Shown: piece after piece, positions 41,621 to 52,213 of the stretch | Layout of the letters: the number at the start of each line of letters is the position of its first letter | Position numbering within the stretch: the stretch's first letter is position 1 | Origin: Geothrix fuzhouensis | GTDB lineage: Bacteria > Acidobacteriota > Holophagae > Holophagales > Holophagaceae | Reading direction: 5' to 3' | Assembly (NCBI RefSeq): GCF_024609325.1 | Contig: NZ_JANHMQ010000001.1 | Span: forward strand, 930,001-994,000 | Length of the DNA stretch: 64,000 nucleotides | Notes under the pieces: generated by a model | What the model saw: the letters and a program-made list of their open reading frames with translations, nothing else | What the model was told of the DNA's origin: nothing | The model's database searches: none | Program-made: the position numbers and the translations under genes

Positions 41621-42736
41621 ATGAACATGCGCCCCGATTCCCCCTTCGCCTCCATCGAGGAGGCCATCGACACCATCCGGCAGGGCCGCATGGTGGTCGT
41701 GGTCGATGACGAGGACCGGGAAAACGAAGGCGATCTCACCCTGGCCGCCGAGCATGTGACACCGGAAACCATCGCCTTCATGGCCACCCACGGCCGGGGG
41801 CTCATCTGCGCCGCCCTCGAGGGCCCCGTGCTGGACTGCCTCCAGATCCCCCTCATGGTGAGGGACAACACCAGCCCCTTCGAGACGGCCTTCTGCATCT
41901 CCGTCGAAGCCCGGGAGGGCACCACCACGGGCATCAGCGCCCAGGACCGGGCCCGCACCATCCAGGCCCTCATTGCTCCGGACGCCAAACCCCAGCACTT
42001 CGTGAAACCCGGCCATGTCTTCCCCCTGCGGGCCCGCCCCGGTGGTGTGCTCACCCGCACGGGCCAGACCGAGGCCAGCGTCGACCTGGCCCGATTGGCG
42101 GGACTCCATCCCAGCGGCGTCATCTGCGAGATCATGAAAGACGACGGCACCATGGCGCGCGTGCCCGACCTGGTGCCTTTCTGCAAAAAACACGGCCTGC
42201 CCCTGGTGACCGTGGCGGATCTGGTGGCCTACCGCCTCCGCCAGGAACCCCTGGTGACGCCCCTCGAAGTCCGGGCCATGGCCAGCCAGTGGGGGGCCCT
42301 GAAGGTCCACCGGTTCCAGAGCCTGCTCGATGGCGGCAGCCACCTCGCGTTCGTGCTGGGTGATCTGGCCGGGGACCCGCCCCTGGTTCGCGTCCATGTC
42401 GAGACTCTGCCGGACGATCTGCACGGCTTCGAGACCGGCCTGTTCCAGAAGGCCATGGCCGCCCTGGCCAAGGACGGTCGGGGAGTGCTGGTCTACCTCC
42501 GTCGTCATGCGCATACGCCGGGCGTCGCGGATGAGAGCCACGCCCAGCCCCAGGCGATGAACGACCGGGACTTCGGTGTGGGCGCCCAGATCCTGCGCCA
42601 GCTTGGGGTTGGAAAAATGCGCCTCCTCAGCCGCCACGAAACCAAGTACATTGGGCTCCGTGGCTTCGGCCTCGATATCTGCGCGCACGTGCCTCTGGAA
42701 CCGTCCCTGGACCAGCCCCATACGGATCGGCATTGA
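41621..42736 (+). CDS. ribBX: RibBX-type protein: DHBP synthase with degenerate GTP cyclohydrolase II-like half
   Basis: A 371-residue protein starting MNMRPDSPFASIEEAIDTIR with AAGGG upstream. Residues about 8-205 are 3,4-dihydroxy-2-butanone 4-phosphate synthase. VVVVDDEDRENEGDLTLAAEHV holds the active-site acidic cluster, and TTGISAQDRARTIQALI, GHVFPLRARPGGVLTRTGQTEASVDLARLAG and HPSGVICEIMKDDGTMARVPDL complete it. The C-terminal half follows GTP cyclohydrolase II in outline (RVHVETLPDDLHGF), but the zinc Cys of RVHSEC and the two later Cys are absent. Only the RibB reaction is therefore likely. This matches the RibBX variant described in Proteobacteria. It precedes a cNMP-binding gene by overlap. 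Confidence 0.9.
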   Translation: MNMRPDSPFASIEEAIDTIRQGRMVVVVDDEDRENEGDLTLAAEHVTPETIAFMATHGRGLICAALEGPVLDCLQIPLMVRDNTSPFETAFCISVEAREGTTTGISAQDRARTIQALIAPDAKPQHFVKPGHVFPLRARPGGVLTRTGQTEASVDLARLAGLHPSGVICEIMKDDGTMARVPDLVPFCKKHGLPLVTVADLVAYRLRQEPLVTPLEVRAMASQWGALKVHRFQSLLDGGSHLAFVLGDLAGDPPLVRVHVETLPDDLHGFETGLFQKAMAALAKDGRGVLVYLRRHAHTPGVADESHAQPQAMNDRDFGVGAQILRQLGVGKMRLLSRHETKYIGLRGFGLDICAHVPLEPSLDQPHTDRH

Positions 42737-43227
42737 TCGACACCCTCTTCCTGACCCGCTCGCCCCTGTTCCGTAATCTGGACGAGGCGGAGCGTGCCCA
42801 GATCCTGATGATCGGTCAGGTCCGCCAGGTCCGCGCGGGCGAGGTGATCTTCCGGGAGGGCGATGCCGGGGATGGGCTGTTCATCGTGCTTAAGGGCTCG
42901 GTGCGCATCTCCAAGCGGAGCGCCACCGGCGAAGAGGCTCTGGCTGTGTTGGCCCCCCCCGCGTTCTTCGGTGAGATGGCCCTCATCGATCTCGCCGCCC
43001 GGGCTGCGGACGCCATCGCCAACGACGATTCCGAACTGTTCTTCATCCCCCTCCAGGACCTCCGCGCCTTGATCGAGGCACAGCACAAGATCGCCCTCAA
43101 GCTTCTCTACGCCCTCTGTGAAGTGCTCGCCCAGCGCCTCCGGGAAACCAATGACCGCTACATGAGCATCTTCACCATTGCCCAGTGGGGGGGAGCCAAT
43201 CCTGGCGGCCCCCTTCCCGTACCTTGA
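42733..43227 (+). CDS. cyclic nucleotide-binding domain protein
   Basis: A 164-residue protein consisting of one cNMP-binding (Crp-like) beta-barrel. LTRSPLFRNLDEAERAQIL is the N-terminal helix, VRAGEVIFREGDAGDGLFIVLKGSVRISK the core, and APPAFFGEMALIDLAARAADAIA the phosphate-binding cassette with FGEMALID. The usual Arg after the cassette is Ala or Ala-rich here (ARAADA), so nucleotide binding is uncertain. A C-terminal helix bundle follows, but no helix-turn-helix is present, so it is not a DNA-binding Crp protein. The start is a TTG overlapping the ribBX stop (TTGA). It might also bind no ligand and act as an assembly module. Confidence 0.87.
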   Translation: MIDTLFLTRSPLFRNLDEAERAQILMIGQVRQVRAGEVIFREGDAGDGLFIVLKGSVRISKRSATGEEALAVLAPPAFFGEMALIDLAARAADAIANDDSELFFIPLQDLRALIEAQHKIALKLLYALCEVLAQRLRETNDRYMSIFTIAQWGGANPGGPLPVP

Positions 43228-43253
43228 TGACCCTGAACTTGAAAGGAGTTCCC

Positions 43254-43574
43254 ATGTCCGACCTTGTCGCCCACATCACTGACGCCGAGTTTCCCCAGGC
43301 GGTTGCCCAGGGCGTTACGCTCGTCGATTTCTGGGCCCCCTGGTGTGGCCCCTGCAAGATGATCGCGCCCGTCCTGGACGAGCTGGCCGCCGAAATGAAG
43401 GGCCAGGCCAAGTTCGTGAAGATGAACGTGGACGAGAATCCTCAGGTAGCCGGCCAGTTCGGCATCATGAGCATCCCCACCCTCATCGTCTTCAAGGACG
43501 GCAAGCCCGTGAACAAGCTCATCGGCGGCCAGCCCAAGCCCCAGCTCAAGGCGTTCGTGGAGAGTGCGTTCTAA
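43254..43574 (+). CDS. trxA: thioredoxin
   Basis: A 106-residue thioredoxin starting MSDLVAHITDAEFPQAVAQG after a strong AAAGGAG ribosome-binding site. VDFWAPWCGPCKMIAPVLDEL holds the redox WCGPC active site. KFVKMNVDENPQVAGQFGIMSIPTLIVFKDGKPV includes the cis-Pro of IPT, and the length is exactly that of classical thioredoxin. It reduces protein disulfides in the cytosol using thioredoxin reductase, not encoded here. It is the last gene of the ribBX-cNMP-trxA plus-strand run, ended by a strong hairpin. Confidence 0.97.
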   Translation: MSDLVAHITDAEFPQAVAQGVTLVDFWAPWCGPCKMIAPVLDELAAEMKGQAKFVKMNVDENPQVAGQFGIMSIPTLIVFKDGKPVNKLIGGQPKPQLKAFVESAF

Positions 43575-43593
43575 CCCTTCCGGCTTTTCAGCC

Positions 43594-43627
43594 CATGCCA
43601 AACGCCGGCTCGCCGGCGTTTGGCATG
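43594..43627. terminator. strong bidirectional terminator hairpin
   Basis: CATGCCAAACGCCGG (43594-43608) and CCGGCGTTTGGCATG (43613-43627) make a perfect 15-bp stem around the tetraloop CTCG. It lies between the 3' ends of trxA and the convergent response-regulator gene. It can terminate both transcripts. Confidence 0.8.
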
Positions 43628-43649
43628 TACGGCCTGCGGTCGGAAGAAA

Positions 43650-44561
43650 CTACTTCCTTCTAAGCACCAGCCGCACCTGATTGCCCTTCTCGTTGAAGTG
43701 GACTTCGTCCATCACGAGCAGAATGATGGGCAGCCCTCGGCCGCAATGGGGAGCCATCTCCGAGTCGAGCTGGGGCGGGGCGAGCTGGCCGGCGTCGAAA
43801 CCCCGGCCCTCGTCGCTGATCTCCACTTCGAACCGCTCGGTATCCATGGCCAGGCGCACTTCGATGAGCCGCCCTGCGTACTTGGGATCCGCCATGCGCT
43901 TCGCGCGGAGGGCCTCATAGGGATCCTCCTCCGCGAAGAGATCCACCTTGAGGCGCGAGTCCAGATCGAGGTTGCCGTGCTCCAAGGCGTTCACCAGGGC
44001 CTCGTGGAAGGCCATGGCGATCACATCGATGTTGCTGGCGGAGGCGAAGCCCATGGGCACCAGCCGGTCCGTGAGGTGGTGCATCAGGCTCGGGATGTCC
44101 AGCTCGTCAGAGCGGAACAGGAAATGCCGCCGCTCGTTCACCAGACCACGCAGACCGTCGTCAGCCTTGCGGAGATCCCGGTGGAGATCCACCAGCCGGA
44201 ACACGCTCTGCACCAGGTCCCGCAGGGCGAGCGGCTTCATGAACAGGTTGGAGGCACCGAGGCGCATGGCCTGGATCGCGTAGTCCACAGAGGCCTGACC
44301 CGTCATGAGCACCACCGGCAGGTGGGGATGGGTCGCCTTCACCTTGTGGACCACATCGAACCCATCCATCCCCTCCATGTTGATGTCACTGATGACCAGG
44401 TCGAAGGCGGGGGCATTGGGATTCTGGAGCAGTTCCACGGCCTGGGCCGCATCGGGATAGGCATGGACCTCCATGCCGTAATGGGAGAGAGCCGATTGGA
44501 CCATGTCGAGCACGGCGGGATCGTCATCGATGAGGAGGATGTGCGTCCCGCTGCGGATCAT
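43650..44561 (-). CDS. response regulator fused to an RsbW-like ATPase domain
   Basis: A 303-residue protein starting MIRSGTHILLIDDDPAVLDM with GGAG upstream. Residues 1-125 are a receiver: ILLIDDDPAV, LVISDINMEGMDG with the phosphoacceptor Asp, VVLMTGQASVD, and LFMKPLALRD with the Lys. Residues about 165-303 form a HATPase_c_2 domain like the anti-sigma kinase RsbW. IAMAFHEALVNALEHGN is the N box, VEISDEGRGFDAG the G1 box, and HCGRGLPIILLVMDEV the G2 region. Such receiver-ATPase proteins are thought to control partner-switching (anti-sigma factor type) pathways. No anti-anti-sigma or PP2C phosphatase gene is adjacent, so the partner is elsewhere. Confidence 0.9.
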   Translation of the reverse strand: MIRSGTHILLIDDDPAVLDMVQSALSHYGMEVHAYPDAAQAVELLQNPNAPAFDLVISDINMEGMDGFDVVHKVKATHPHLPVVLMTGQASVDYAIQAMRLGASNLFMKPLALRDLVQSVFRLVDLHRDLRKADDGLRGLVNERRHFLFRSDELDIPSLMHHLTDRLVPMGFASASNIDVIAMAFHEALVNALEHGNLDLDSRLKVDLFAEEDPYEALRAKRMADPKYAGRLIEVRLAMDTERFEVEISDEGRGFDAGQLAPPQLDSEMAPHCGRGLPIILLVMDEVHFNEKGNQVRLVLRRK

Positions 44562-44587
44562 GGAGGCTCCGGTGTTCCAGGATACCC

Positions 44588-44858
44588 GGGTCTGTTTTCA
44601 AAGTGGATGCGAGCCGCGACGTCGTCCAGCCGCGCGCATGGCCAGGCGGCGACCGAAGGGCGATGCGGGACATCGTTCGAGGTCGCCAACGCAGCCAGGG
44701 GTGCGGCTGGGCGACGTCCCGGAGGGCAAGGGGCGGCGCCCGGCGCGATGCTGCGTCAAGCTCCTCGTCGATAGTGCCGCTATCGCTTTCGTCGCTTTCC
44801 TGGCTTCGCTTGGGCGGCGCCCCTTGCGCGGCCACACCCCACTTTGAAAACAGACCCT
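44588..44858. mobile_element. 270-bp palindromic repeat element, copy 2
   Basis: The ends are perfect 19-bp inverted repeats (GGGTCTGTTTTCAAAGTGG at the left). It is aligned base for base with copy 1 at 27202-27473; internal differences are about six single bases, and the same nested hairpins are kept. Relative to copy 1, each terminal arm has changed at two places (GCC to GTC, GCT to GTT, with matching changes in the other arm), so base pairing is conserved. The element sits between the minus-strand regulator gene and waaA. Its right end continues into the TAG stop codon of waaA. No target duplication and no transposase gene are seen. Confidence 0.8.
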
Positions 44859-46134
44859 AGAAGGTCGCCGGCGCGGCGGGAACCTCCGCCCGAAGGGTCA
44901 GGTATGGTGCAAGCAGGCTGAGGGTGCGGTCGAGGGTGCCCTGAAGGGATGCGGGCAGCGGCGCCTGCCCGCTAGGTCGCAGCGGCGCGGAAGCCAGGGC
45001 TTCTATCAGGGCCCTGGCAAGATCAGGCGCCTCGACCACCCGGAGCATGCCGACCTCCCGAAGGGGCGGCACCAGGTCCTCGAAATTGGTGAAGCCAGGT
45101 CCGACGAGGGCTGGAACACCCACACGGACGGGTTCCAGCGGGTTGTGCCCGCCGTTCGCGGCCCAGCCCCCGGCCACCAGGGCCAGGGTGCCTTCGGCGT
45201 AGGCGGCGGAAAGCTCCCCGAGCGTGTCCAGGAGCAGCACCTCCACCTCCGACCACCCGTCGGCCTCTGGCCAAGGCTCCGAGGCTCGGCGGAAGGCCAG
45301 GCCCTGGTCCGCCATCAGACCCGCCACCGCCTCGAAGCGTCGAGGCTGGCGTGGGGCCAGGATGAGCCGCAAGCCAGGAATCTGCATCCGCGCCGCCCGC
45401 CAAGCCTGGATCACCAGATCTTCTTCGCCCGCCACGGTATTGCCTGCCACCACCACGGGGAAGGTGGACCAGGCTTCGCGCAGCGCGTCCCAGCCCCCAT
45501 GGAGGGGGCGTGGCGGGGGCAGATCGGCCTTGAGGTTGCCGCCGAGGTGCACGTCCGGAGCTCCGAGACGTTGGAAGGCCTCAGCGCTGGCCTCGTCCCG
45601 GGCCGCCACCAGACTGAGCCGCGAGGCCGCCCGGCGCAGCCAGGGGCCACCCCGCTGGAGAGACCGTTCCGTGAGCCGTCCGTTCACAATGATCCGGGGA
45701 ATGCCGCGGTCCTCGAGCGCCTGGAGCAGACCGGGCCAAAGTTCAGTCTCCAGGGCGAGGAATACGCTTGGCGCATGGCGGAGGAAAGGTTCCAGGCCCG
45801 CCGGGTCATCCAGGGGAAAGGCCCCGCCGCTGATCAACTCCGTTCCGGCGTCCCAGCCCGGCAGCCGCTGGGCCAGCAGATCCAGCCCCGCGGGCGTACC
45901 CGTGCTGAGATGGACACGGTGGCCCGCGTCGCGGAGACGCGCCACCAGACCATCCGCCAGCAGCAGTTCACCCACGCTCACCGCGTGCAGCCAGATCCAG
46001 CGGCCCGCGGGCAGGTCTGGCACCTCGGCCTCCAGCCTGAGTCGCCAGGCCTCTGGCAGACCCCGGGCGCAGGCCCGCGCCACTGCCCCCACCAACGAGA
46101 CCGTCGCCCAGTAGCTGAAGTCGAGGAAATCCAC
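44857..46134 (-). CDS. waaA: 3-deoxy-D-manno-octulosonic acid transferase
   Basis: A 425-residue GT30 enzyme that attaches KDO to lipid A precursors, the start of LPS inner-core assembly at the inner membrane. WIWLHAVSVGELLLADGLV is the acceptor-side motif of the N-terminal domain with the catalytic Glu. VHLSTGTPAGLDLL follows, FLALETELWPGLLQALEDRGIPRIIVNGRLTERS is the hallmark, and VVVAGNTVAGEEDLVIQAWRAAR opens the donor domain. GGWAANGGHNPLEPVRVGVPALVGPGFTNFEDLV closes it with the conserved GHNPLEP. The start is a GTG at 46134. Its TAG stop codon is formed at the end of the palindromic element. Confidence 0.95.
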   Translation of the reverse strand: MDFLDFSYWATVSLVGAVARACARGLPEAWRLRLEAEVPDLPAGRWIWLHAVSVGELLLADGLVARLRDAGHRVHLSTGTPAGLDLLAQRLPGWDAGTELISGGAFPLDDPAGLEPFLRHAPSVFLALETELWPGLLQALEDRGIPRIIVNGRLTERSLQRGGPWLRRAASRLSLVAARDEASAEAFQRLGAPDVHLGGNLKADLPPPRPLHGGWDALREAWSTFPVVVAGNTVAGEEDLVIQAWRAARMQIPGLRLILAPRQPRRFEAVAGLMADQGLAFRRASEPWPEADGWSEVEVLLLDTLGELSAAYAEGTLALVAGGWAANGGHNPLEPVRVGVPALVGPGFTNFEDLVPPLREVGMLRVVEAPDLARALIEALASAPLRPSGQAPLPASLQGTLDRTLSLLAPYLTLRAEVPAAPATF

Positions 46135-46179
46135 GAATCCACGCTCTCATGAATCCGCCCCTGACGGCATCATGGAGGC

Positions 46180-47190
46180 ATGCTCGAACGCGCCCCCCTG
46201 GAAGTCCTCATCGTCACCGGCCCCCTGGGCGCCGGGAAGACCACGGCGGTGAACCGCCTGCTCAAGGTCGAGGTGGCCGCAGGCCGACGGGTGGCGGTAC
46301 TCATCAACGAATTCGGGGCCGTCAGCGTGGATGGCACCCTGGTGGACGCGGAGCGGCCCGAGTTGGCAGGTGTGGAGAATCTGGTGAACGGTTGTGTCTG
46401 CTGCAGCCTCCGCAATGATGTGATCACCACCCTCCAGGCCTGGTGTGACCAGCCGGATGGCCAGCGGCCCGAGCGCGTGGTGCTTGAGACCACCGGCCTC
46501 GCGGACCCAACCGACCTCCTCGATCTGGAGCAGGAGCCGGCGCTGGCCGGGCGGCTGCGGCTGGCGGGCCTGCTCACGGTGGTTTCCAGCCTGGCCCCGG
46601 TGGACCACCTGAAAACCAAGCCCCTGCTCCATCGTCAGACGGCCTTGGCCAGCCTCATCCACGTGACCAAGGCCGATCTCGATCCTTCCGCCGCCATCGC
46701 CTGGGAAAGCGAGCTGCGCGCGGCCTTCCGGCAGATTCCGCTGGTGCTTTCACGACAAGGCGCCACGCCCGAAGGCAGCCCCGACCCCTGGCAGGGGGAT
46801 GTGCGCGACCTTCCCGAAGGCTGGGCACCGGCAAGCGGGGCCAGCTTCGCGGAAGCCCGCTCCCTCACCCTGCATTGGGACCATCCGGTTGATCCGGCCG
46901 CCCTGGAGGGCCTGCTTCTCGCCCCCCCAGCCGAGGGCGAGCTGCTGCGGGCCAAGGGCGTCTGCGCCTTCGCGGGCTGGGCCGTGCGCAACGACGGCAG
47001 CGACCGCTGGGCCTTCCAGCTGGCGGATGGCCGCCTGGAAATATCGCCCCTCCCCCTGCCCGCCGATGGTGTCGCGCAGGCCTGCGCCGCGGTCGTCATC
47101 GGCACGGGTCTCAATGCCCCCCATTGGAAGAAGGCCTTGCGGGACCTGGAACGCCCCCCCATGGGCCAGCGGCGGAAATTCTCGCTCTGA
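46180..47190 (+). CDS. COG0523 (CobW/YciC-like) GTPase
   Basis: A 336-residue G3E-family GTPase starting MLERAPLEVLIVTGPLGAGK with GGAGG upstream. It has the Walker A GPLGAGKTTAVNRLL, Walker B-like RVAVLINEFGAVSVDG, the metal-binding CVCC motif in NGCVCCSLRNDV, ETTGLADP, and the guanine-recognition HVTKADL. A C-terminal CobW_C domain of about 120 residues follows. Such GTPases deliver metals (zinc, cobalt, iron) to target enzymes or respond to metal limitation. No zinc uptake or cobalamin genes lie nearby to indicate which metal. It is divergent from waaA and followed 87 bp later by tex. Confidence 0.9.
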   Translation: MLERAPLEVLIVTGPLGAGKTTAVNRLLKVEVAAGRRVAVLINEFGAVSVDGTLVDAERPELAGVENLVNGCVCCSLRNDVITTLQAWCDQPDGQRPERVVLETTGLADPTDLLDLEQEPALAGRLRLAGLLTVVSSLAPVDHLKTKPLLHRQTALASLIHVTKADLDPSAAIAWESELRAAFRQIPLVLSRQGATPEGSPDPWQGDVRDLPEGWAPASGASFAEARSLTLHWDHPVDPAALEGLLLAPPAEGELLRAKGVCAFAGWAVRNDGSDRWAFQLADGRLEISPLPLPADGVAQACAAVVIGTGLNAPHWKKALRDLERPPMGQRRKFSL

Positions 47191-47277
47191 CGCCGATCTG
47201 TCACCCATAGGGGGCCAGATCCGCGCCCCCTTGGTATCATCGCCTTTCCCCCGATTTCGGGATCGCAAGGAGCAGGT

Positions 47278-49799
<2,522 letters not shown>

Positions 49800-49800
<1 letters not shown>

Positions 49801-50438
49801 TGCGTAAAGCTCTGCCGCTGGTGGCGCCTGCGCTCCTGCTGCTCTCACTGGCCTGCCAGCCGCGCCCGGCCTCGCCGGTGTACGGCCCCTGGGAAGAGGG
49901 CCTCACCCTGGCCTTCGAGGACCCGTCCCAACCGCAGCCCCAGCGCTCGGCAGATCGGCTGCAGGTGCGGGTGGCCCGATCATCCATGGCGCCAGGCCCG
50001 CCACGACTCGTGCAACTGGATCTGACCAACCTCCGGGGTCAGCTGAGCCTGGTGGTCCGGTACGAGAACGGCGGTACTGCCCTCCTGAGTGATAGCGGCC
50101 AGGTGGTCGCCCAGACGCTGCCACCGGGGTTCCCCGCCACCACCGCCTGGGTGGACCGGGGCGTCCAGTTTCGTGTGCTGGGGCGCGCGACCTGGGAGGG
50201 CGCCGCCCTCCTGCCAGGCACTTCCGATCCCGTGGGCGTGTGGGTGGAGGCTCAGCCGCCTCAAGGTCCCCGCCGCCGGACCCTCTACCTGCCCAACCTG
50301 GGCGAGGTGGAATCCCAGGAGGAGCGCGGCAACGGCTGGGTCACCGTGAACCGGTTGGTGGCTCGCGGCTTCGTGGACCTGCCCCCGGCACCCCTGGCTG
50401 GTCCCCTCGCCAGCACCCTCGCCAAGCCACGTCCCTGA
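49800..50438 (+). CDS. lipoprotein of unknown function
   Basis: A 212-residue lipoprotein starting MRKALPLVAPALLLLSLACQ with a lipobox LSLAC (Cys19). The start codon ATG shares a base with the tex stop. The mature part is a mainly beta protein (SADRLQVRVARSS, RLVQLDLTNLRGQLSLVVRYENGG, VDRGVQFRVLGRATWEGA) without catalytic motifs, and ends with a proline-rich tail. I recognise no family. It lies between tex and lepB in a plus-strand operon, so it is co-expressed with the signal peptidase. Confidence 0.7.
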
Positions 50439-50459
50439 TCGACCATTCCCGGAGCCGAC

Positions 50460-51338
50460 ATGGCCGCTGACACCGCTTCCGACAAGACTCCCGAAACTGA
50501 GATCGAGCTGCCTCCTGGCGCCGCCAAGGGGGCCGTGCGGGACAATCTGGAAGTGATCTGCTTCGCGATGATCCTGATCCTGTTCTTCAAGACCTTCGTG
50601 GGCCAGCAGTTCAAGATCCCCTCTGCCTCCATGCGCAACACCTTGATGATCGGGGACCATCTGCTGGCCAACAAGTTCATCTTCGCCCAGCCCCAGTGGG
50701 CCTGGGAGGAGAAGCTCTTCCCCATGCGGAGCGTGAAACGAGGCGACATCATCGTGTTCCGCTACCCCATCGACCGGGACCAGGACTACGTGAAGCGCTG
50801 CGTGGCCCTGCCGGGTGACCTGGTGGAAATGCGCAACAAGCGCCTCTACGTGAACGGGAAACAGATCACTGGCGCGTTCGAGTTCCAGTTCGGTCGCGAC
50901 CCGGAAGGTCCCACACCCGGGCCGTGGCCCCCCCAGCGGTATGCCGGAGAAGCCGAGCGCCCCGTGGGCCTCTGGCGCCACGCGGATCCGGAAGTGCTGG
51001 CCCTCCATGACCACAACCAGATGCAGTCCATGAACAGCCTCATCCAGGAGGGATTCAAGGACTACCTGGGGCCGGTCCGGGTGCCGCCTGGCCACATCTT
51101 CGCCATGGGTGACAATCGCGACAACAGCATGGACAGCCGCTACTGGGGCTTCCTGCCCATGGATCACCTCCGGGGCCGGCCCTTCATCGTGTGGTGGAGC
51201 TTCCGCGAGGGCGATACGGACAACGACAACGGCCGTGTTCCCGAGGGACCCACGGATGTGGCCGCCGACTTCATCGACGCCGCCCGGCATTTCTTCACCC
51301 GCACCCGCTGGGAGCGGACCGGCACCATCCCCGAGTAG
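50460..51338 (+). CDS. lepB: signal peptidase I
   Basis: A 292-residue type I leader peptidase. One N-terminal membrane helix (VICFAMILILFFKTFV) is followed by the catalytic domain. IPSASMRNTLMIGDHLLANKF contains the nucleophile Ser57 (box B). RGDIIVFRYPIDRDQDYVKRCVALPGD carries the general-base Lys (box D), and GDNRDNSMDSRYWG is the C-terminal box E. It releases mature proteins after Sec or Tat export at the inner membrane. The start ATG follows GGAG. An insertion of about 40 residues between boxes D and E (EFQFGRDPEGPTPGPWPP) is larger than in E. coli-like short forms. It follows the lipoprotein by 21 bp and precedes a nuclease gene by 6 bp. Confidence 0.95.
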   Translation: MAADTASDKTPETEIELPPGAAKGAVRDNLEVICFAMILILFFKTFVGQQFKIPSASMRNTLMIGDHLLANKFIFAQPQWAWEEKLFPMRSVKRGDIIVFRYPIDRDQDYVKRCVALPGDLVEMRNKRLYVNGKQITGAFEFQFGRDPEGPTPGPWPPQRYAGEAERPVGLWRHADPEVLALHDHNQMQSMNSLIQEGFKDYLGPVRVPPGHIFAMGDNRDNSMDSRYWGFLPMDHLRGRPFIVWWSFREGDTDNDNGRVPEGPTDVAADFIDAARHFFTRTRWERTGTIPE

Positions 51339-51344
51339 CCGGAC

Positions 51345-52175
51345 GTGAAGACCCCTCTCCTCCTGCTGCTCCTGGTGGCCTTACCGCTTTCTGCCTGGGG
51401 TGACAAGGGCCATCGCGTCACCTGTACCCTGGCCCTGGAAGGCCTGCCGCCCAGTCTCCATGCCTGGTACGCGGGGCGTGAAACGGAGGTGGAAGACCAC
51501 GCCTCCGATCCCGACCACTGGCGCAGCGATCGCAAGGAGGGCCCGCGCCACTTTCTCGACATGGAGCCCTACGGCGGCCCGGACCAGCTTCCCCGCACGC
51601 TGGAGGCAGCCCAGGCCAAGATCGGGGGGGACTATTACCGCCGGGGTGTGGTGCCCTGGATCATCCAGGACCGGTGGCGGGATCTGGTGGATGCCTTCAA
51701 GTCCGGTGATGCCTCGCGCGTGACCATGGCCACGTCGATCCTAAGCCACTATGTCGCGGACGCCCACGTGCCCCTCCACACCACGGAGAACCACGACGGC
51801 CAGGCCACGAACCAGCGAGGCGTCCACAGCCGCTGGGAATCCGGTCTGGTGGAGCGGTATCTCCAGGTCGAGGCGATCAAGGCCCTCCCGGCGGAGGCCG
51901 ACCCGCACATTTTGGAGCGCCCCTGGGACTGGCTCCGCGACTCCCACGCCCTGGTGCCGCAGCTGCTGGAGGATGACCTGAGCGCCGATCGCACCACACC
52001 CACGGACGGCCAACGCAAACAGCGCACCCAGGCCTATTGGATGATCTTCTGGGCCAAGCAGGGGCCTGTGGTGAAGGGCCAGCTCCAGCTGGCTGGGAAG
52101 CACCTCGGAGATGCCATCCTCACCGCCTGGATAGCGGCAGGCAAACCAGCCGGTCCGGCGAAGCCGGCCCACTGA
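51345..52175 (+). CDS. S1/P1-type zinc nuclease or related phospholipase
   Basis: A 276-residue exported protein with signal peptide MKTPLLLLLLVALPLSA cut before WGDKGHRV. The mature N-terminal Trp-Gly and the first His of GHRV are the zinc ligands in S1/P1 nucleases and the related phospholipase C superfamily. Later come LSHYVADAHVPLHTTENHDGQ, which supplies further His and Asp ligands, and RGVHSRWESGLV. This order matches the family, which cuts single-stranded nucleic acids or nucleotides in the periplasm. The start is a GTG at 51345, as the upstream lepB stop lies 7 bases earlier. It is the last gene of the tex-lipoprotein-lepB run. Confidence 0.85.
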   Translation: MKTPLLLLLLVALPLSAWGDKGHRVTCTLALEGLPPSLHAWYAGRETEVEDHASDPDHWRSDRKEGPRHFLDMEPYGGPDQLPRTLEAAQAKIGGDYYRRGVVPWIIQDRWRDLVDAFKSGDASRVTMATSILSHYVADAHVPLHTTENHDGQATNQRGVHSRWESGLVERYLQVEAIKALPAEADPHILERPWDWLRDSHALVPQLLEDDLSADRTTPTDGQRKQRTQAYWMIFWAKQGPVVKGQLQLAGKHLGDAILTAWIAAGKPAGPAKPAH

Positions 52176-52178
52176 GCT

Positions 52179-52194
52179 CGCCGCGGCCGCGGCG
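52179..52194. repeat. 16-bp perfect GC palindrome between convergent genes
   Basis: CGCCGCGGCCGCGGCG reads the same on both strands. It lies between the 3' ends of the nuclease gene (plus) and the small minus-strand gene. It could form a short hairpin and serve as part of a terminator, but no T-run follows. Confidence 0.35.
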
Positions 52195-52213
52195 GTTTCA
52201 ACAGGGACCGGAC

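Noticed and set aside
44524-44835. A possible 103-codon gene inside the palindromic element
   Set aside because: The frame is interrupted by TGA in the other copy, so coding is not conserved; nucleotide palindromes are what is conserved.
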